The notes under the pieces are model-generated. The model worked only from the letters and a program-made list of their open reading frames with translations. It had not been told where the DNA came from and did no database searches. A stretch of DNA of 64,000 bases from Vreelandella stevensii S18214 (lineage in GTDB: Bacteria; Pseudomonadota; Gammaproteobacteria; Pseudomonadales; Halomonadaceae), in NCBI RefSeq assembly GCF_000275725.1, contig NZ_AJTS01000040.1, positions 62,001 through 126,000 on the forward strand, written 5' to 3'. The position numbers and the translations under genes are program-made. Positions 1 through 10,232 of this stretch are shown here, piece after piece; position 1 is the stretch's first letter; each line of letters starts with the position of its first letter.

Positions 1-44
1 AATGAGGGGATAATCGTGGCATTACATAACGACAGCAATAGCTT

Positions 45-593
45 TTACAGCGAAGCAGCTGCCCTAGCGGCTTGGTCATACAAACCTGACATAGCTCGCA
101 AAATGCTGGCTAAACGGCTGATTTCGCTGCGTTCAATACCCATTGAGTCAAGTGACTCAATGAGGCACGACTCCCGAATTTCGGCATAGCGATTACACGC
201 ATCATGCCCCTGCTCTGTAGTACTAAACAGCGTTTCTTTACCGTGTTTTTCACCTACTACCAATCCTAACTTTGAGAGCTTACGCAATGCATAGGCCACT
301 GTATGCGTATCTTCAACGTTGAGAACCAGGCAGATATCTCCCTGCCGTTTTGCCCGTGCCCGATGATTGACACTATGAAGCACTAAAACATCAAGCGCCC
401 CAAGCTCAGGATACCCCGTAGCCGTCATGCAGCGCACCATCCAGCGGTTGAACGCATTGCTGGAGATAATTAGTCCAAACTCGAACTCCGAAAGCTCTTG
501 CGCTTTGTGGGACAGGTGTTCTGACGACACGATGGGATTTCTCTTGAGGGGCACAGTCTGTCTCTCTTCACTCATAGGCATGCTCTTTAGCAT
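45..593 (-). CDS. MarR-like winged-helix transcriptional regulator
   Basis: A 182-residue soluble protein with a MarR-type winged-helix core. The run around residues 60-125 (a paired leucine and lysine helix followed by a 'VVGEKHGKET' wing) resembles predicted winged-helix DNA-binding proteins. It is transcribed away from the peptide transporter genes that begin at 711, with about 117 bp between them. It is therefore the natural candidate repressor of that operon. The start could also be the second methionine, at codon 5. I cannot identify its effector. Confidence 0.7.
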   Translation of the reverse strand: MLKSMPMSEERQTVPLKRNPIVSSEHLSHKAQELSEFEFGLIISSNAFNRWMVRCMTATGYPELGALDVLVLHSVNHRARAKRQGDICLVLNVEDTHTVAYALRKLSKLGLVVGEKHGKETLFSTTEQGHDACNRYAEIRESCLIESLDSMGIERSEISRLASILRAMSGLYDQAARAAASL

Positions 594-710
594 TTGATTT
601 TGAAAATTTTTTCGTCCACAACGGAATTAAGGAGCCCTGTAATCGATTTATGGCATGGGGCTTGGCTAACGGCTAGCTCATGATACCTCAACCTGCCTGC
701 CCACATTGAA

Positions 711-2636
711 ATGGCGAATACCCAATTGACATGCAAACATCATACATATAATTTCCATATGAATTACACAAAAAATACAGGCAAAATTGTGCTATCAATA
801 CCACCTCTGCTGTCCGTGCAATCCCTTGATGTCACGTTCGGATCCCACAGGGTCGTCCAGGATCTCACGTTTGACCTTCACGCTGGTCAAACCTTGGCGA
901 TCGTCGGCGAGTCCGGGTCGGGCAAATCCATGGCCTCACTCGCCATAATGGGTCTAGTACAGTATCTCAACGCAACCATCGCCAAGGGACATATTTTTTA
1001 TCGCAATACGAGCGATAAAGCGCCGCTGGATTTAACAACGCTTGCTGACAAGGAGATGCGCAAGATCCGTGGAAAAGAGATCTCAATGATCTTCCAGGAA
1101 CCGATGACATCACTCAATCCGGTTTATACCATCGGCGACCAGATCACTGAAGTGCTCCTGCTTCACGGCGATTACAGCAAAGCGACAGCACGCGAAGAAG
1201 CTTTAAAGCTACTGCGCTTAGTCCGCTTGGCAGATGCCGAATCGCTTTTGAAACGCTACCCACACCAGCTTTCAGGCGGTATGCGCCAACGAGTAATGAT
1301 CGCCATGGCGTTAGCTTGCAAACCCAAGGTTCTCGTGGCCGATGAGCCTACCACAGCGCTAGACGTTACCATTCAGGCGCAGATTCTCACCATCATTCGC
1401 GATCTCCAGAAAGAGCTCGGGATGGCCGTAATTTTCATCACCCATGACATGGGCGTTGTGGCGGAAGTAGCCGACCACGTAGTAGTGATGCGTAACGGCA
1501 AGAAGGTAGAAGAGGCGAATGTCTCCACATTGTTCACCTCGCCTCAGGCCCCCTACACCCAAGCACTACTAGCGGCAGTGCCCAAACTTGGCAGCATGCA
1601 GGGTGAAGCCCTTCCTCGGGCTGAGCCGCTTATGACCTTTGATGGCGAAAAGGTCGTTACCCAAGGTGTATCTACGCTCCAAGATACCGTGCGTGCGCAA
1701 GAAATACCGGTGGTCAGCGTGCGTAATCTGGTCACACGCTTTGATATCAACAAAGGTTTTTTTGGCGGGGTGAGCCATCGCGTCCACGCTGTTGAGCACG
1801 TCAGCTTCGACATCTTTCCTGGAGAGACACTGGCGCTAGTGGGCGAATCAGGCTCGGGCAAGTCCACCATAGGACGAACTATCCAGCAACTGCAGAAAAG
1901 TACCAGCGGCGATATCACCTTCTCCGGCAGGCCGGTCGTACAAATGTCACGCAGCGAAAAAATGAAGCTTCGCCAAGAAGTGCAGTACATTTTCCAGGAT
2001 CCCTTCGCATCTCTCGACCCACGAAAGACCGCTGGTTTTTCCATTGCAGAACCCATCCACACTCACCACTTGATAGCTAACCAGCAACATATCAAGCAAC
2101 GAGTCAGCGAGCTGCTTGAACGTGTAGGTTTGAAACCAGAACACGCCAACCGCTATCCACACGAATTTTCTGGCGGCCAGCGTCAGCGCATCTGTATCGC
2201 TCGAGCGTTAGCCTCCAAGCCCAAACTTATTATTGCCGACGAGGCACTGTCTGCACTAGACGTTTCCATCCAAGCGCAGATCATTCATTTGATGATGCAG
2301 CTTCAACGCGAGGAAGGCTTGGCATACCTGTTTATTAGCCACGACATGGCGATAGTGGAGAAGATGAGTCACCGTGTAGCGGTACTGCATCTTGGCCAAA
2401 TTGTCGAAATAGGGCCACGTCAAAGAGTTTTCGACGCGCCTCAACACTCCTATACAAAGAAACTCCTCTCCGCAGTGCCCGTGGCCGATCCGCAACATCG
2501 GCGCGAGCACATGCTGTTAGACGGTGATATTCCGAGCCCAATCCGCAGAGTGGGCGATGAACCCACCATTTATCCTCTTGATGAAATAGCCACCGGTCAT
2601 TTCGTTTCCCGCGACAGCACCTTGCCCCACTTGTAG
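711..2636 (+). CDS. Peptide ABC transporter, fused DppD-DppF-type ATPase
   Basis: This cytoplasmic energy-coupling subunit carries two complete ABC ATPase domains in one chain, as in GsiA. The first has Walker A GESGSGKS at residues 66-73 and signature LSGGMRQRV. The second has another GESGSGKS and signature FSGGQRQRI. Both Walker B aspartates are present (VADEPTT and IADEALS). It precedes a substrate-binding protein and two permeases, so it should energise the whole importer. The first 25 residues are unlike the family and no good ribosome site precedes 711, so the ATG at 759 may be the true start. All catalytic motifs look intact. Confidence 0.92.
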   Translation: MANTQLTCKHHTYNFHMNYTKNTGKIVLSIPPLLSVQSLDVTFGSHRVVQDLTFDLHAGQTLAIVGESGSGKSMASLAIMGLVQYLNATIAKGHIFYRNTSDKAPLDLTTLADKEMRKIRGKEISMIFQEPMTSLNPVYTIGDQITEVLLLHGDYSKATAREEALKLLRLVRLADAESLLKRYPHQLSGGMRQRVMIAMALACKPKVLVADEPTTALDVTIQAQILTIIRDLQKELGMAVIFITHDMGVVAEVADHVVVMRNGKKVEEANVSTLFTSPQAPYTQALLAAVPKLGSMQGEALPRAEPLMTFDGEKVVTQGVSTLQDTVRAQEIPVVSVRNLVTRFDINKGFFGGVSHRVHAVEHVSFDIFPGETLALVGESGSGKSTIGRTIQQLQKSTSGDITFSGRPVVQMSRSEKMKLRQEVQYIFQDPFASLDPRKTAGFSIAEPIHTHHLIANQQHIKQRVSELLERVGLKPEHANRYPHEFSGGQRQRICIARALASKPKLIIADEALSALDVSIQAQIIHLMMQLQREEGLAYLFISHDMAIVEKMSHRVAVLHLGQIVEIGPRQRVFDAPQHSYTKKLLSAVPVADPQHRREHMLLDGDIPSPIRRVGDEPTIYPLDEIATGHFVSRDSTLPHL

Positions 2637-2681
2637 CGCTTTGTTTCCAACCTGAACAAGAAACCATAGAGAAGACGATCA

Positions 2682-4202
2682 ATGAAAAAGACAACTCTAT
2701 TTCAAGCTTGCACCCTAGCTGCTGCTCTAGCCGCCTCTGGAGCGAGTCAAGCAGGTTCACTGACCATTGCCTCTCCTCAGGATCCAGGCAGCTGGGACCC
2801 AATCGATACCTTTCTGGTCAACTGGGCATCGGTGGCCACTAATATCTTCGACGGCCTAACCTATCGTGGCCCAGATCTTGAATTGGTACCTGGCCTTGCT
2901 ACCAGCTGGGAAGAGTTGGATGAGGGCAAACGCATCCGCTTTTCGCTGCGTGAAGGCGTAATATTCCATAACGGCGAGCCCTTCAATGCCGACGCGGTAA
3001 AATTCACCTTTGACCGTCTACTGGGGGAAGAAGGCGCCCGTGGTCCTCAACGCTCCAACTACACGGCGATTTCTCATGTGGAAGTTATCGACGACTACAC
3101 CGTTGATTTTTTCCTTTATAACCCAGACCCGGTCTTGATGACCAAATTGGCTGGATACGGCGCAATGATCGTGCCGCCAAGCTATATCGAAGAGCATGGT
3201 GACGATTACTTCAACATCCACCCTGTAGGCACAGGCCCTTTCAAAATGGTCGATTACACGCCACGCTCCAATGTGAGGCTAGAAGCCTTCGCCGATCACT
3301 GGGGTGGCGCACCGAAGCTCGATAGCGTCACTTACCGCTTCATTTCCGAACCTTCCACGGCCGTTGCCGAACTGCAATCCGGTCGAGTGGATATCGTCTT
3401 GCCACCAACCATTCCTATCGGCATGATCGACTCGATCAACGCTCACCCCAATACACAAGTGGTAAGTGTCGCCTCACCCACCGTTGAGGCACTACGCTTC
3501 AATACCCAGTCAGGCATCACCGCCGATGAGCGAGTCCGTCAGGCGATCATCATGGCAGTCGACCGTCACGCCATTGTGGACTCCATTTTGGCTGGAGAAG
3601 GCAGTGTGATTGCCAGTTTCCAAGGCGAACAATCCTTCGGCTTCGACCCGGAACTTGAGCCCTACCCCTTTGATCCGCAGCGCGCCCAAGAACTGCTCAC
3701 AGAGGCCGGTATCGAGCCAGGCACGACCCTACAAATCGACGTGCGCGGCAACGACGCTACTTTTACCGAAGTGGCCCAGGTGGTTGCTGCCTATCTGCAG
3801 GGAGTGGGCCTCAACGCCTCTATTCAACCCTACGAAACCAACGTGTTGCTCAACGACATTATTCCAGCGGGGCGCACAGGTGAGATGTTCCAGCAAAAAT
3901 GGGGAGGCTGGACTTTCGATTTCGACAACACCGCGTATCTGATGTACCACTCCGGCGAGCGCTGGAACCCCTACGATAGCGATACCACGCTCGACGAAAT
4001 GCTCAACTCACAGCGCAGCATCACTGACCGCACCGAGCGAGAAACCTTATTGCAGTTCGTTGCTCGCTATACCAAGGAGCGAGCGCTTGAAATGCCACTT
4101 TATAGCTTGAACGCGCTTTATGGGGTAGGCAATCGAGTTGAGAACTTCGAACCCGCCCCAGACAACCGGGTTCGACTTACCGACGTCGACGTCGCCGAAT
4201 AA
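2682..4202 (+). CDS. Periplasmic peptide-binding protein of an ABC importer (SBP_bac_5)
   Basis: A 506-residue extracellular solute-binding protein of the DppA/OppA family. Residues 1-25 form a signal peptide (MKKTT, hydrophobic core, cleavage after SQA). The mature part has the family pattern: an early 'DPIDTFLVNWASV' segment, 'IFDGLTYRG' and 'PGLATSWE', then 'HPVGTGPFKM' in mid-protein. It should capture oligopeptides or modified peptides in the periplasm for the permeases downstream. A strong stem-loop just after the stop probably keeps this gene expressed above the permeases. Confidence 0.92.
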   Translation: MKKTTLFQACTLAAALAASGASQAGSLTIASPQDPGSWDPIDTFLVNWASVATNIFDGLTYRGPDLELVPGLATSWEELDEGKRIRFSLREGVIFHNGEPFNADAVKFTFDRLLGEEGARGPQRSNYTAISHVEVIDDYTVDFFLYNPDPVLMTKLAGYGAMIVPPSYIEEHGDDYFNIHPVGTGPFKMVDYTPRSNVRLEAFADHWGGAPKLDSVTYRFISEPSTAVAELQSGRVDIVLPPTIPIGMIDSINAHPNTQVVSVASPTVEALRFNTQSGITADERVRQAIIMAVDRHAIVDSILAGEGSVIASFQGEQSFGFDPELEPYPFDPQRAQELLTEAGIEPGTTLQIDVRGNDATFTEVAQVVAAYLQGVGLNASIQPYETNVLLNDIIPAGRTGEMFQQKWGGWTFDFDNTAYLMYHSGERWNPYDSDTTLDEMLNSQRSITDRTERETLLQFVARYTKERALEMPLYSLNALYGVGNRVENFEPAPDNRVRLTDVDVAE

Positions 4203-4211
4203 GCCCAATCC

Positions 4212-4234
4212 GCCGCCGCCTTAAAGGCGGCGGC
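4212..4234 (+). terminator. Intercistronic stem-loop after the binding-protein gene
   Basis: A perfect 10-bp GC-rich stem (4212-4221 pairs with 4225-4234) encloses a 3-nt loop and is followed by CTTCTGTTT. Such hairpins between a binding-protein gene and its permeases usually stabilise the upstream message or cause partial termination. Here it would set the protein ratio within one operon. Confidence 0.7.
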
Positions 4235-4257
4235 CTTCTGTTTCGAGGGTAAACCAC

Positions 4258-5181
4258 GTGGCCAAGTTTCTTTTCTACCGATTGCTGCAAGCGCTATTCG
4301 TGCTTGTGGCGGTAACGCTGATCGTGTCGTTTGCGATTCGCCTGACCGGCGACCCCGCCATCATGCTTGCCCAAGGGGCGGGTAGTATCACCGAGGCGGA
4401 TCTGGCGCGCATTCGCGAAGCACTCGGGCTCAACCAGCCGTTTTTGTTGCAATACATGGAGTTTCTGAAAGGTCTGTTCACCGGCGACTTAGGCCGCAGC
4501 TTCATGGGCGGCACGCAGGTGAGCGAACTAATCGGTCGAGCACTCCCAGCAACCCTAGCGCTGGCGTTTGCTTCGCTATTTGTCTCTATCGCGCTATCGA
4601 TTCCGCTAGGTGTTAAGGCCGCCGTCTCCCGCGGCAAATGGCCCGACCAAGTCATCCGGGTTATTTCACTAGTTGGCCTCTCCTTTCCTAACTTCTGGCT
4701 GGCCATCATGCTGGTGCTGCTGTTATCAATCACTTTCAATCTACTGCCGCCCAGCGGCATGGAGGGATGGCAGAGCTTCATTATGCCTGCCGCCACCATG
4801 GGTATCATTCTGACTGCCACCAACGTACGTCTGGTCAGAACTACCATGCTGGAAACACTGCGCTCCCAGTACATCATGGTGGCACGCGCCAAAGGGCTTT
4901 CCAATTCGGTAGTACTCTACAAGCATGCGCTGCGTAACTGCTCAATCCCGCTAATCACCTACTTCGGCTTGCAGTTTGGAGGGCTCTTGGGCGGTATCGT
5001 CGTTGTCGAGAGAGTATTCAACTGGCCAGGGCTAGGTACACTGGCCTTCGACGCCGTTGCCGCCCGTGACTATCCAGTATTGCAGGGTGTAATCACAGTT
5101 CTGTCACTTCTGATCATCTCAATCAACCTGCTGGTCGATGTCGCTTATGGCTTCGTCGACCCTCGCGTGCGCAAGAGTTAG
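4258..5181 (+). CDS. Peptide ABC transporter permease, DppB type
   Basis: A 307-residue inner-membrane permease with a GTG start and about six transmembrane segments. It has the binding-protein-dependent transport signature (the EAA loop near 'MVARAKGLSNSVVLYKHALRN', where it couples to the ATPase) and the DppB hallmark 'VVVERVFNWPGLGTLAFDAV'. It pairs with the DppC-type permease 8 bp downstream to form the channel. Confidence 0.92.
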   Translation: MAKFLFYRLLQALFVLVAVTLIVSFAIRLTGDPAIMLAQGAGSITEADLARIREALGLNQPFLLQYMEFLKGLFTGDLGRSFMGGTQVSELIGRALPATLALAFASLFVSIALSIPLGVKAAVSRGKWPDQVIRVISLVGLSFPNFWLAIMLVLLLSITFNLLPPSGMEGWQSFIMPAATMGIILTATNVRLVRTTMLETLRSQYIMVARAKGLSNSVVLYKHALRNCSIPLITYFGLQFGGLLGGIVVVERVFNWPGLGTLAFDAVAARDYPVLQGVITVLSLLIISINLLVDVAYGFVDPRVRKS

Positions 5182-5189
5182 GTGGCCTT

Positions 5190-6038
5190 ATGTCGTTAAA
5201 TTCTCTGAGACTTCAGCGTTTCAAAAACTTCGAGTTTATTACGGGCGCCCTGCTAGTAGGAAGCATCGGTTTAGCGGTCCTGCTTTCAGGCTGGCTGTTT
5301 CCAGACGGTGGCAGCGGCATCAACCTCGCCATGCGCCTCACTCCACCTCTAACTGACGGCAGCTTTCCTCTAGGTACTGACCCGTTGGGTCGCGACGTAC
5401 TGGCCCGAGTCATCATCGGTGGGGAAATCTCGCTCAAGGTAGGTTTCTATTCCGCACTAGGTGCGGTAGCACTGGGTATCGTCATGGGGCTTTTGTCAGG
5501 CTACTACGGCGGATTCATCGACATGATCGTCATGCGCTTTGCCGATGTGCAGCTCGCCCTGCCGTTCATTCTGCTGGCTATTACCTTTATTGCAGTCATC
5601 GGTGGCGGGCTGACCAACATGATCATTCTGCTGATCGTTTCGCAGTGGGTACAGTACGCTCGTTTGGTGAGAGGTTCGGTGCTGTCGCTCAAGGATCGCG
5701 AGTTCATTCTATCGGCCCAAGCCATAGGCGTACGCGACTGGCGCATCCTGTTCCAGCACCTACTGCCTAATCTACTGGGCCCGGTCATCGTACTAATGAC
5801 ATTGAACGTAGCCAACAACATCCTATTAGAGAGCAGTCTAACCTTCCTGGGTCTTGGCGTGGATCCAGTCATACCGAGTTGGGGTGGCATGCTGGCCGAA
5901 GGCCGCACCTATTTACAGACCGCTTGGTGGGTCAGTGTCTTTCCTGGCATTGCCATTCTGCTCACCGTGCTAGGACTCAACCTTTTGGGTGACTGGCTGC
6001 GCGACACTCTAGATCCCACAGGGCGGACCTCACAATGA
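5190..6038 (+). CDS. Peptide ABC transporter permease, DppC type
   Basis: A 282-residue inner-membrane permease. It opens with the DppC-type N-terminal segment, then 'LGTDPLGRDVLARVI', and its EAA coupling loop is at 'SAQAIGVRDWRILFQHLLPN'. The C-terminus 'GDWLRDTLDP' is typical of the family. It overlaps the carboxypeptidase gene by 4 bases (ATGA), so the two are translationally coupled. Confidence 0.92.
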   Translation: MSLNSLRLQRFKNFEFITGALLVGSIGLAVLLSGWLFPDGGSGINLAMRLTPPLTDGSFPLGTDPLGRDVLARVIIGGEISLKVGFYSALGAVALGIVMGLLSGYYGGFIDMIVMRFADVQLALPFILLAITFIAVIGGGLTNMIILLIVSQWVQYARLVRGSVLSLKDREFILSAQAIGVRDWRILFQHLLPNLLGPVIVLMTLNVANNILLESSLTFLGLGVDPVIPSWGGMLAEGRTYLQTAWWVSVFPGIAILLTVLGLNLLGDWLRDTLDPTGRTSQ

Positions 6039-7801
6039 CTGTACTTCTGGACACTACCTTCGAGCGCAGCGTCGAAGCAATCGCATCTCAGTACCGAAAG
6101 ACTCTATCACCGGGCGACAAGCTCTCCGCTTGGGTATTCGACGATCGTACCGCCCGCCATCGCGCCGAGCAGATGCTCAAGGATCAAGGGATTGAGGCAC
6201 GCTTCTACAGCGCTTACAAACCCTTGGTGCATTATGTGATAGAGGAGCTAGACATACTGCCTCTTCGTGCGTTGCACATCCGTTACCCGGCACCCATCGA
6301 GGCTCCTAAGCGTTTCCTGTTGGAGGCTTACCCGTTAGCAGGCCTCCTCGGCGAAAGCGTCGCACTGAGCTGGGAGGCGGTCACTTGTCAAACTCAAACT
6401 ATGCTATACCACTACGAGCTGGCGCTGACATATGCAAACGGCACCCAAGAGATGGTGCGTGTGGAAGCACCCAACCGTCATCATTTAGACCACGTAGGGG
6501 CTTGGCAACTCTCGCCCTGCGGTTGGGTCTACTGGCAAAGCACTAGCGGCTATAGCGGCAGCTCTCTCTACACCTGTGACTATGTCCAGCTCTTTGAAAC
6601 GGCGATAGACGCGATTACCCAAGCCGAGTGGCCCGCCGAGCAGCCATTTTTCGAAGAGCTCAATATCAGCGTTACTCTACCATGCCAGGATACGCCGCTG
6701 GCCTTCGGACTCGAGCATATGAGCCTGGCCGAGGGACTGCACGAGGAGCTCTATTTCTCGCTATTGGAGGTCTACCAAAAACTTTCTGGCCTGCCACTGG
6801 GCGACCGCTCAATCCAGCCAGGTCAGATTGTGCCGGAAATCAAGACCCGCACCGAGGCACCGCCGTCGCTTACGATCACACTTCGTCCACTAAACACTGA
6901 CGATGCTGCTGCTGAAGAAATCACTATGCTCGACAGCGCCGAGCACCCATTGAGTGCTGCCAAGATACACGCCGAACTCGACACCATTGAGGGAGAGGCA
7001 CTTCATGCCAAAAGCCGGAGTGGGCGTAAATTATCTGCTCGCTATCACATAGGGCAAGAGCGGGCAGTGATTATCAGCGCCGCGCAGCACGCCAACGAAC
7101 CTTCTGGTATCGTAGGCGCCTTGCGCGCAGGGCAAGATCTATCGAGGCAGGCAGGTTCGCATTTCGTGCTTTCACCGCTCGAAAACCCAGATGGCTACCA
7201 TCTACAGCAGCGCCTGGTTGCCGAACAGCCAAATCACATGCACCATGCTGCGCGCTACACGGCTTTCGGCAACGACCTTCAGGCCCAGCCACTGGGGGGA
7301 GAATTCGAGCTGGCCATTCGCGAGCGCGCCAAGGCGGCAAGCGGAGCGCAGTTACACATCAACCTGCATGGTTACCCCGCCCATGAGTGGACCCGCCCGC
7401 TGACCGGTTACGTACCTCGCAACTTCGAGCTGTGGTCGATACCCAAGGGGTTTTTTCTCGTCCTCCGCTATCACCAACACTGGAAGGCACAGGCTGAAGC
7501 ACTGCTCGAACATGTCACGGAACATCTAGCGAACGTGCCGGGGCTGGTGGCCTACAATCGACGTCAGATCAAAGCTTTCGAAGCTCACGCTGGCCGCTTG
7601 GAATTTACCATAAGAAACGATATTCCTTATCTACTCACTCGTGACGATACCCAGCTCACTCCACTCCAATTGATTACTGAATACCCAGACGAAACGATCT
7701 ACGGCGATGATTTTGTCATGGCCCACCAAGTGCAGTATGAAACCATTATGAGCGCCTACCAGAAGTATCAGTTGATAAAGTTGCCCGCAACTTCGCAATA
7801 A
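6035..7801 (+). CDS. M14-family zinc carboxypeptidase-like protein
   Basis: A 588-residue protein with no signal peptide, so probably cytoplasmic. The C-terminal half carries an M14 metallocarboxypeptidase domain. Zinc ligands fit H352 and E355 in 'QHANEPSG' and a later histidine in '[12 protein letters not shown]' (H441 or H445). The N-terminal half of about 330 residues is not a domain I recognise. Because its start overlaps the last permease gene, it likely trims imported peptides. Exact substrate specificity is unknown. What follows in the operon is 5-oxoprolinase, so pyroglutamyl peptides are a plausible substrate class; that is inference. Confidence 0.75.
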   Translation: MTVLLDTTFERSVEAIASQYRKTLSPGDKLSAWVFDDRTARHRAEQMLKDQGIEARFYSAYKPLVHYVIEELDILPLRALHIRYPAPIEAPKRFLLEAYPLAGLLGESVALSWEAVTCQTQTMLYHYELALTYANGTQEMVRVEAPNRHHLDHVGAWQLSPCGWVYWQSTSGYSGSSLYTCDYVQLFETAIDAITQAEWPAEQPFFEELNISVTLPCQDTPLAFGLEHMSLAEGLHEELYFSLLEVYQKLSGLPLGDRSIQPGQIVPEIKTRTEAPPSLTITLRPLNTDDAAAEEITMLDSAEHPLSAAKIHAELDTIEGEALHAKSRSGRKLSARYHIGQERAVIISAAQHANEPSGIVGALRAGQDLSRQAGSHFVLSPLENPDGYHLQQRLVAEQPNHMHHAARYTAFGNDLQAQPLGGEFELAIRERAKAASGAQLHINLHGYPAHEWTRPLTGYVPRNFELWSIPKGFFLVLRYHQHWKAQAEALLEHVTEHLANVPGLVAYNRRQIKAFEAHAGRLEFTIRNDIPYLLTRDDTQLTPLQLITEYPDETIYGDDFVMAHQVQYETIMSAYQKYQLIKLPATSQ

Positions 7802-7826
7802 TCAGCGCTTTTCAGGAGAGTCAACT

Positions 7827-8585
7827 ATGAGCACAATGCTCCCCCTTCTCAACTGCGACATGGGCGAAAGTTTCGGCAACTGGTCGATTGGCCTGGATGC
7901 GGAGGTCATGCCCTACGTCGACTGCGCCAACATTGCCTGCGGCTACCACGCCTCCGACCCCCATGTGATGCGCAAGACGGTGGCGCTGGCCGTGCAGCAC
8001 GGCGTGAAGATCGGTGCGCACCCGGGCTATCCGGATCTCATGGGCTTTGGCCGCCGCTCCATGGCCTGCACGCCGGATGAAGTGGAAGACATGATGCTCT
8101 ACCAGATCGGCGCGCTGGCGGGCATTTGCCAAGCGGAAGGCACCGCGCTGAGCTACGTCAAACCCCACGGGGCCATGTACAACGACATGGCCGCCAACCT
8201 GGCGCTGCTGGAAGGCGCCATGCGCGCCGTGAAAGCCTACGATGCCCGACTGCCGCTGATGGTGATGGCCACTGCCGACCCAGCGCCGCACCGTCAGCTA
8301 GCGGAAAAAATGGGCGTCACGCTGTGGTTCGAGACCTTCGCTGACCGCGCGTATGAGGCCAACGGTCATCTGACCTCTCGTCGCCTGGCGGGGGCCGTGC
8401 ACCACGACCAGACCACCATTGTCGCCCAGGCAGTTGCCTTGGCCAAGGGAGAAGCCCTCACCGCCCGAGATGGCAGCGCCTTGCAGTTGCCCTGCGACAC
8501 ACTCTGCGTGCATGGCGACAACCCCGAATCCGTGGCTGCCGTGCGCGCCATTCGCGAGGCCTTTACGGCGCTGGAGTCCGCGTGA
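7827..8585 (+). CDS. pxpA: 5-oxoprolinase subunit A (LamB/YcsF family)
   Basis: A 252-residue LamB/YcsF-family protein. With PxpB and PxpC it forms the prokaryotic ATP-dependent 5-oxoprolinase, which opens pyroglutamate to glutamate in the cytoplasm. The family opening '[10 protein letters not shown]' and the '[13 protein letters not shown]' and 'HGDNPESV' motifs are all present. A ribosome site (AGGAGAG) lies before the ATG. The next gene overlaps by 4 bases. Base composition matches the following pxpB and pxpC and is more GC-rich than the transporter part upstream. Confidence 0.95.
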   Translation: MSTMLPLLNCDMGESFGNWSIGLDAEVMPYVDCANIACGYHASDPHVMRKTVALAVQHGVKIGAHPGYPDLMGFGRRSMACTPDEVEDMMLYQIGALAGICQAEGTALSYVKPHGAMYNDMAANLALLEGAMRAVKAYDARLPLMVMATADPAPHRQLAEKMGVTLWFETFADRAYEANGHLTSRRLAGAVHHDQTTIVAQAVALAKGEALTARDGSALQLPCDTLCVHGDNPESVAAVRAIREAFTALESA

Positions 8586-9286
8586 AACTCCGCCTGGAAA
8601 CCGCCGCCATGGACGCCTTGACGGTGCGCCTGTTCGACGCCATCGATGAACGCAATATGGCCTGGATCATGGCCGCCGACGAGGCGCTACGCCGCGCCTT
8701 TGATGATGCGCTGATCGACCTGATTCCCTCGTACACCACCCTGCTGGTGCACTACGATTGCCAGAAGCTCACCTTTAGCCAGGCCACGACGCTGGTGCGC
8801 AGCGCGCTGCACGATCTCACCCCTGCCGACACCCAGCAGGGGCAGCTGCACGAGATTCCCGTGTGGTACGACGAAAGCGTTGGCCCCGAATTGCCATCGG
8901 TAGCAACGCGCGCCGGGCTCAGCGTCGATGACTTGATCGAGCGCCACTGCAGCCACGATTACTGCGTGTTTGCGCTGGGCTTTGCCCCTGGCTACGGCTT
9001 CATGGGCCTGGTAGATGAGGCCATTGCCACGCCACGATTGAAAACGCCCCGCCGCCGCGTCGCGGCGGGCAGCGTCGGCATTGCCGACCGACAAACGGCC
9101 ATCTACCCGCTGCTTTCCCCGGGCGGCTGGAACATTCTGGGTAGAACCGCCGTGCCGCTGTTCGAGCGCGCCAAGCGCGGCGAACCGCTGCTGCGCCCCG
9201 GCGATAAAGTGCGCTTCAAGGCGATCTCTAAAGCCGAGTTCGAAGCAGCCGGCGGCGACACCACCCCGCTGGAGGAGCGCCCATGA
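8582..9286 (+). CDS. pxpB: 5-oxoprolinase subunit B (KipI family)
   Basis: A 234-residue KipI-type subunit of 5-oxoprolinase. The diagnostic run '[13 protein letters not shown]', followed by '[21 protein letters not shown]' and 'GGWNILGRT', is intact. It starts with GTG inside the pxpA stop and ends in a 4-base overlap with pxpC, the usual pxpABC arrangement. B and C subunits form the ATP-dependent complex that works with PxpA. Confidence 0.95.
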   Translation: MKLRLETAAMDALTVRLFDAIDERNMAWIMAADEALRRAFDDALIDLIPSYTTLLVHYDCQKLTFSQATTLVRSALHDLTPADTQQGQLHEIPVWYDESVGPELPSVATRAGLSVDDLIERHCSHDYCVFALGFAPGYGFMGLVDEAIATPRLKTPRRRVAAGSVGIADRQTAIYPLLSPGGWNILGRTAVPLFERAKRGEPLLRPGDKVRFKAISKAEFEAAGGDTTPLEERP

Positions 9287-10227
9287 GCCAGCCCATGTTG
9301 ACCGTCAAGCAAGCCGGGCCGCTGGCGCTGATTCAGGATGCAGGCCGCTTCGGCGTTGGCCACCTGGGCGTTACCCAGGGCGGTGCCGCCGACTGGATTG
9401 CCTTCCGCTGGGCCAACTGGCTGCTGGGCAACCCCCTGCATAGCGCCGCCCTGGAAATCGTCATGGGCGGCAACCTGACCCTGGTGGCCAACCAGGACGT
9501 ACGCCTCGCTTTGACCGGGGCCGACCTGGCCACCACACTGGACGGTCAGCCCCTTGCCCCCAACGCCAGCTTCCTGATGCAGGCGGGCCAAACGCTGGTT
9601 TTTCGTCAGCCAAAGCAAGGCCTGCGCGCGTATCTCGCCTTTCCCGGCGGGCTCGATGCACCCGCCGTGCTGGGCAGCCGAGCATGCACCGCCCGAGAGC
9701 AGATAGGCGGCCTGCATGAAGATGGCCAGCCGCTCAAGGCGGGCGATACGCTGACCTGGAAAGGCATTTCGGCGTCGGTGCGCACGCTGCCCGCCCACGC
9801 TGAGCTGCCAACGGCTGCGATTTCCAGCACGCCGCAAACGGTACGACTCGATATGGTCCTGGGCTCCCAGGCCGCCCACTTTGCCGGGCGCAGCCTGTTC
9901 GATGCCTTCAACCAGCCCTGGACGGTCGACCAGCGCGCCGATCGCATGGGCATTCGGCTCACCGGCAAAGCGCTGAACAGCCGCCTGGGCGGCATTGTCT
10001 CGGAAGGGATTCCTTTAGGGGCCGTGCAGATCCCCCCCGATGGCCAGCCGATCATCCTGATGAACGACCGCCAAACCATTGGGGGCTACCCGCGTTTGGG
10101 CGCCCTCACGCCTATGGCCTGCGCCCGGCTGGCACAGTGCCTGCCGGGTACAGAAGTGCGTTTGCAGCCGATCAGTGCGACGCAGGCGCAGGCGGCGTAT
10201 CGCAAGCAGCTCCAAGGTTGGCTATAA
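9283..10227 (+). CDS. pxpC: 5-oxoprolinase subunit C (KipA family, biotin-dependent carboxyltransferase fold)
   Basis: A 314-residue KipA-family subunit, complete, with 'DAGRFGVGHLGVTQGGAAD' at the N-terminus and 'GIPLGAVQIPPDGQPIIL' near the C-terminus. Its last eight residues (RKQLQGWL) differ from those of a second 3' copy at 28029-28271 (RRLLDAWL), while about 170 bp before that are identical. This gene is therefore probably a hybrid: resident 5' end, incoming 3' end. The TAA stop lies within the 8-bp target duplication of an IS66 element. Confidence 0.93.
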   Translation: MSQPMLTVKQAGPLALIQDAGRFGVGHLGVTQGGAADWIAFRWANWLLGNPLHSAALEIVMGGNLTLVANQDVRLALTGADLATTLDGQPLAPNASFLMQAGQTLVFRQPKQGLRAYLAFPGGLDAPAVLGSRACTAREQIGGLHEDGQPLKAGDTLTWKGISASVRTLPAHAELPTAAISSTPQTVRLDMVLGSQAAHFAGRSLFDAFNQPWTVDQRADRMGIRLTGKALNSRLGGIVSEGIPLGAVQIPPDGQPIILMNDRQTIGGYPRLGALTPMACARLAQCLPGTEVRLQPISATQAQAAYRKQLQGWL

Positions 10228-10232
10228 AAATG

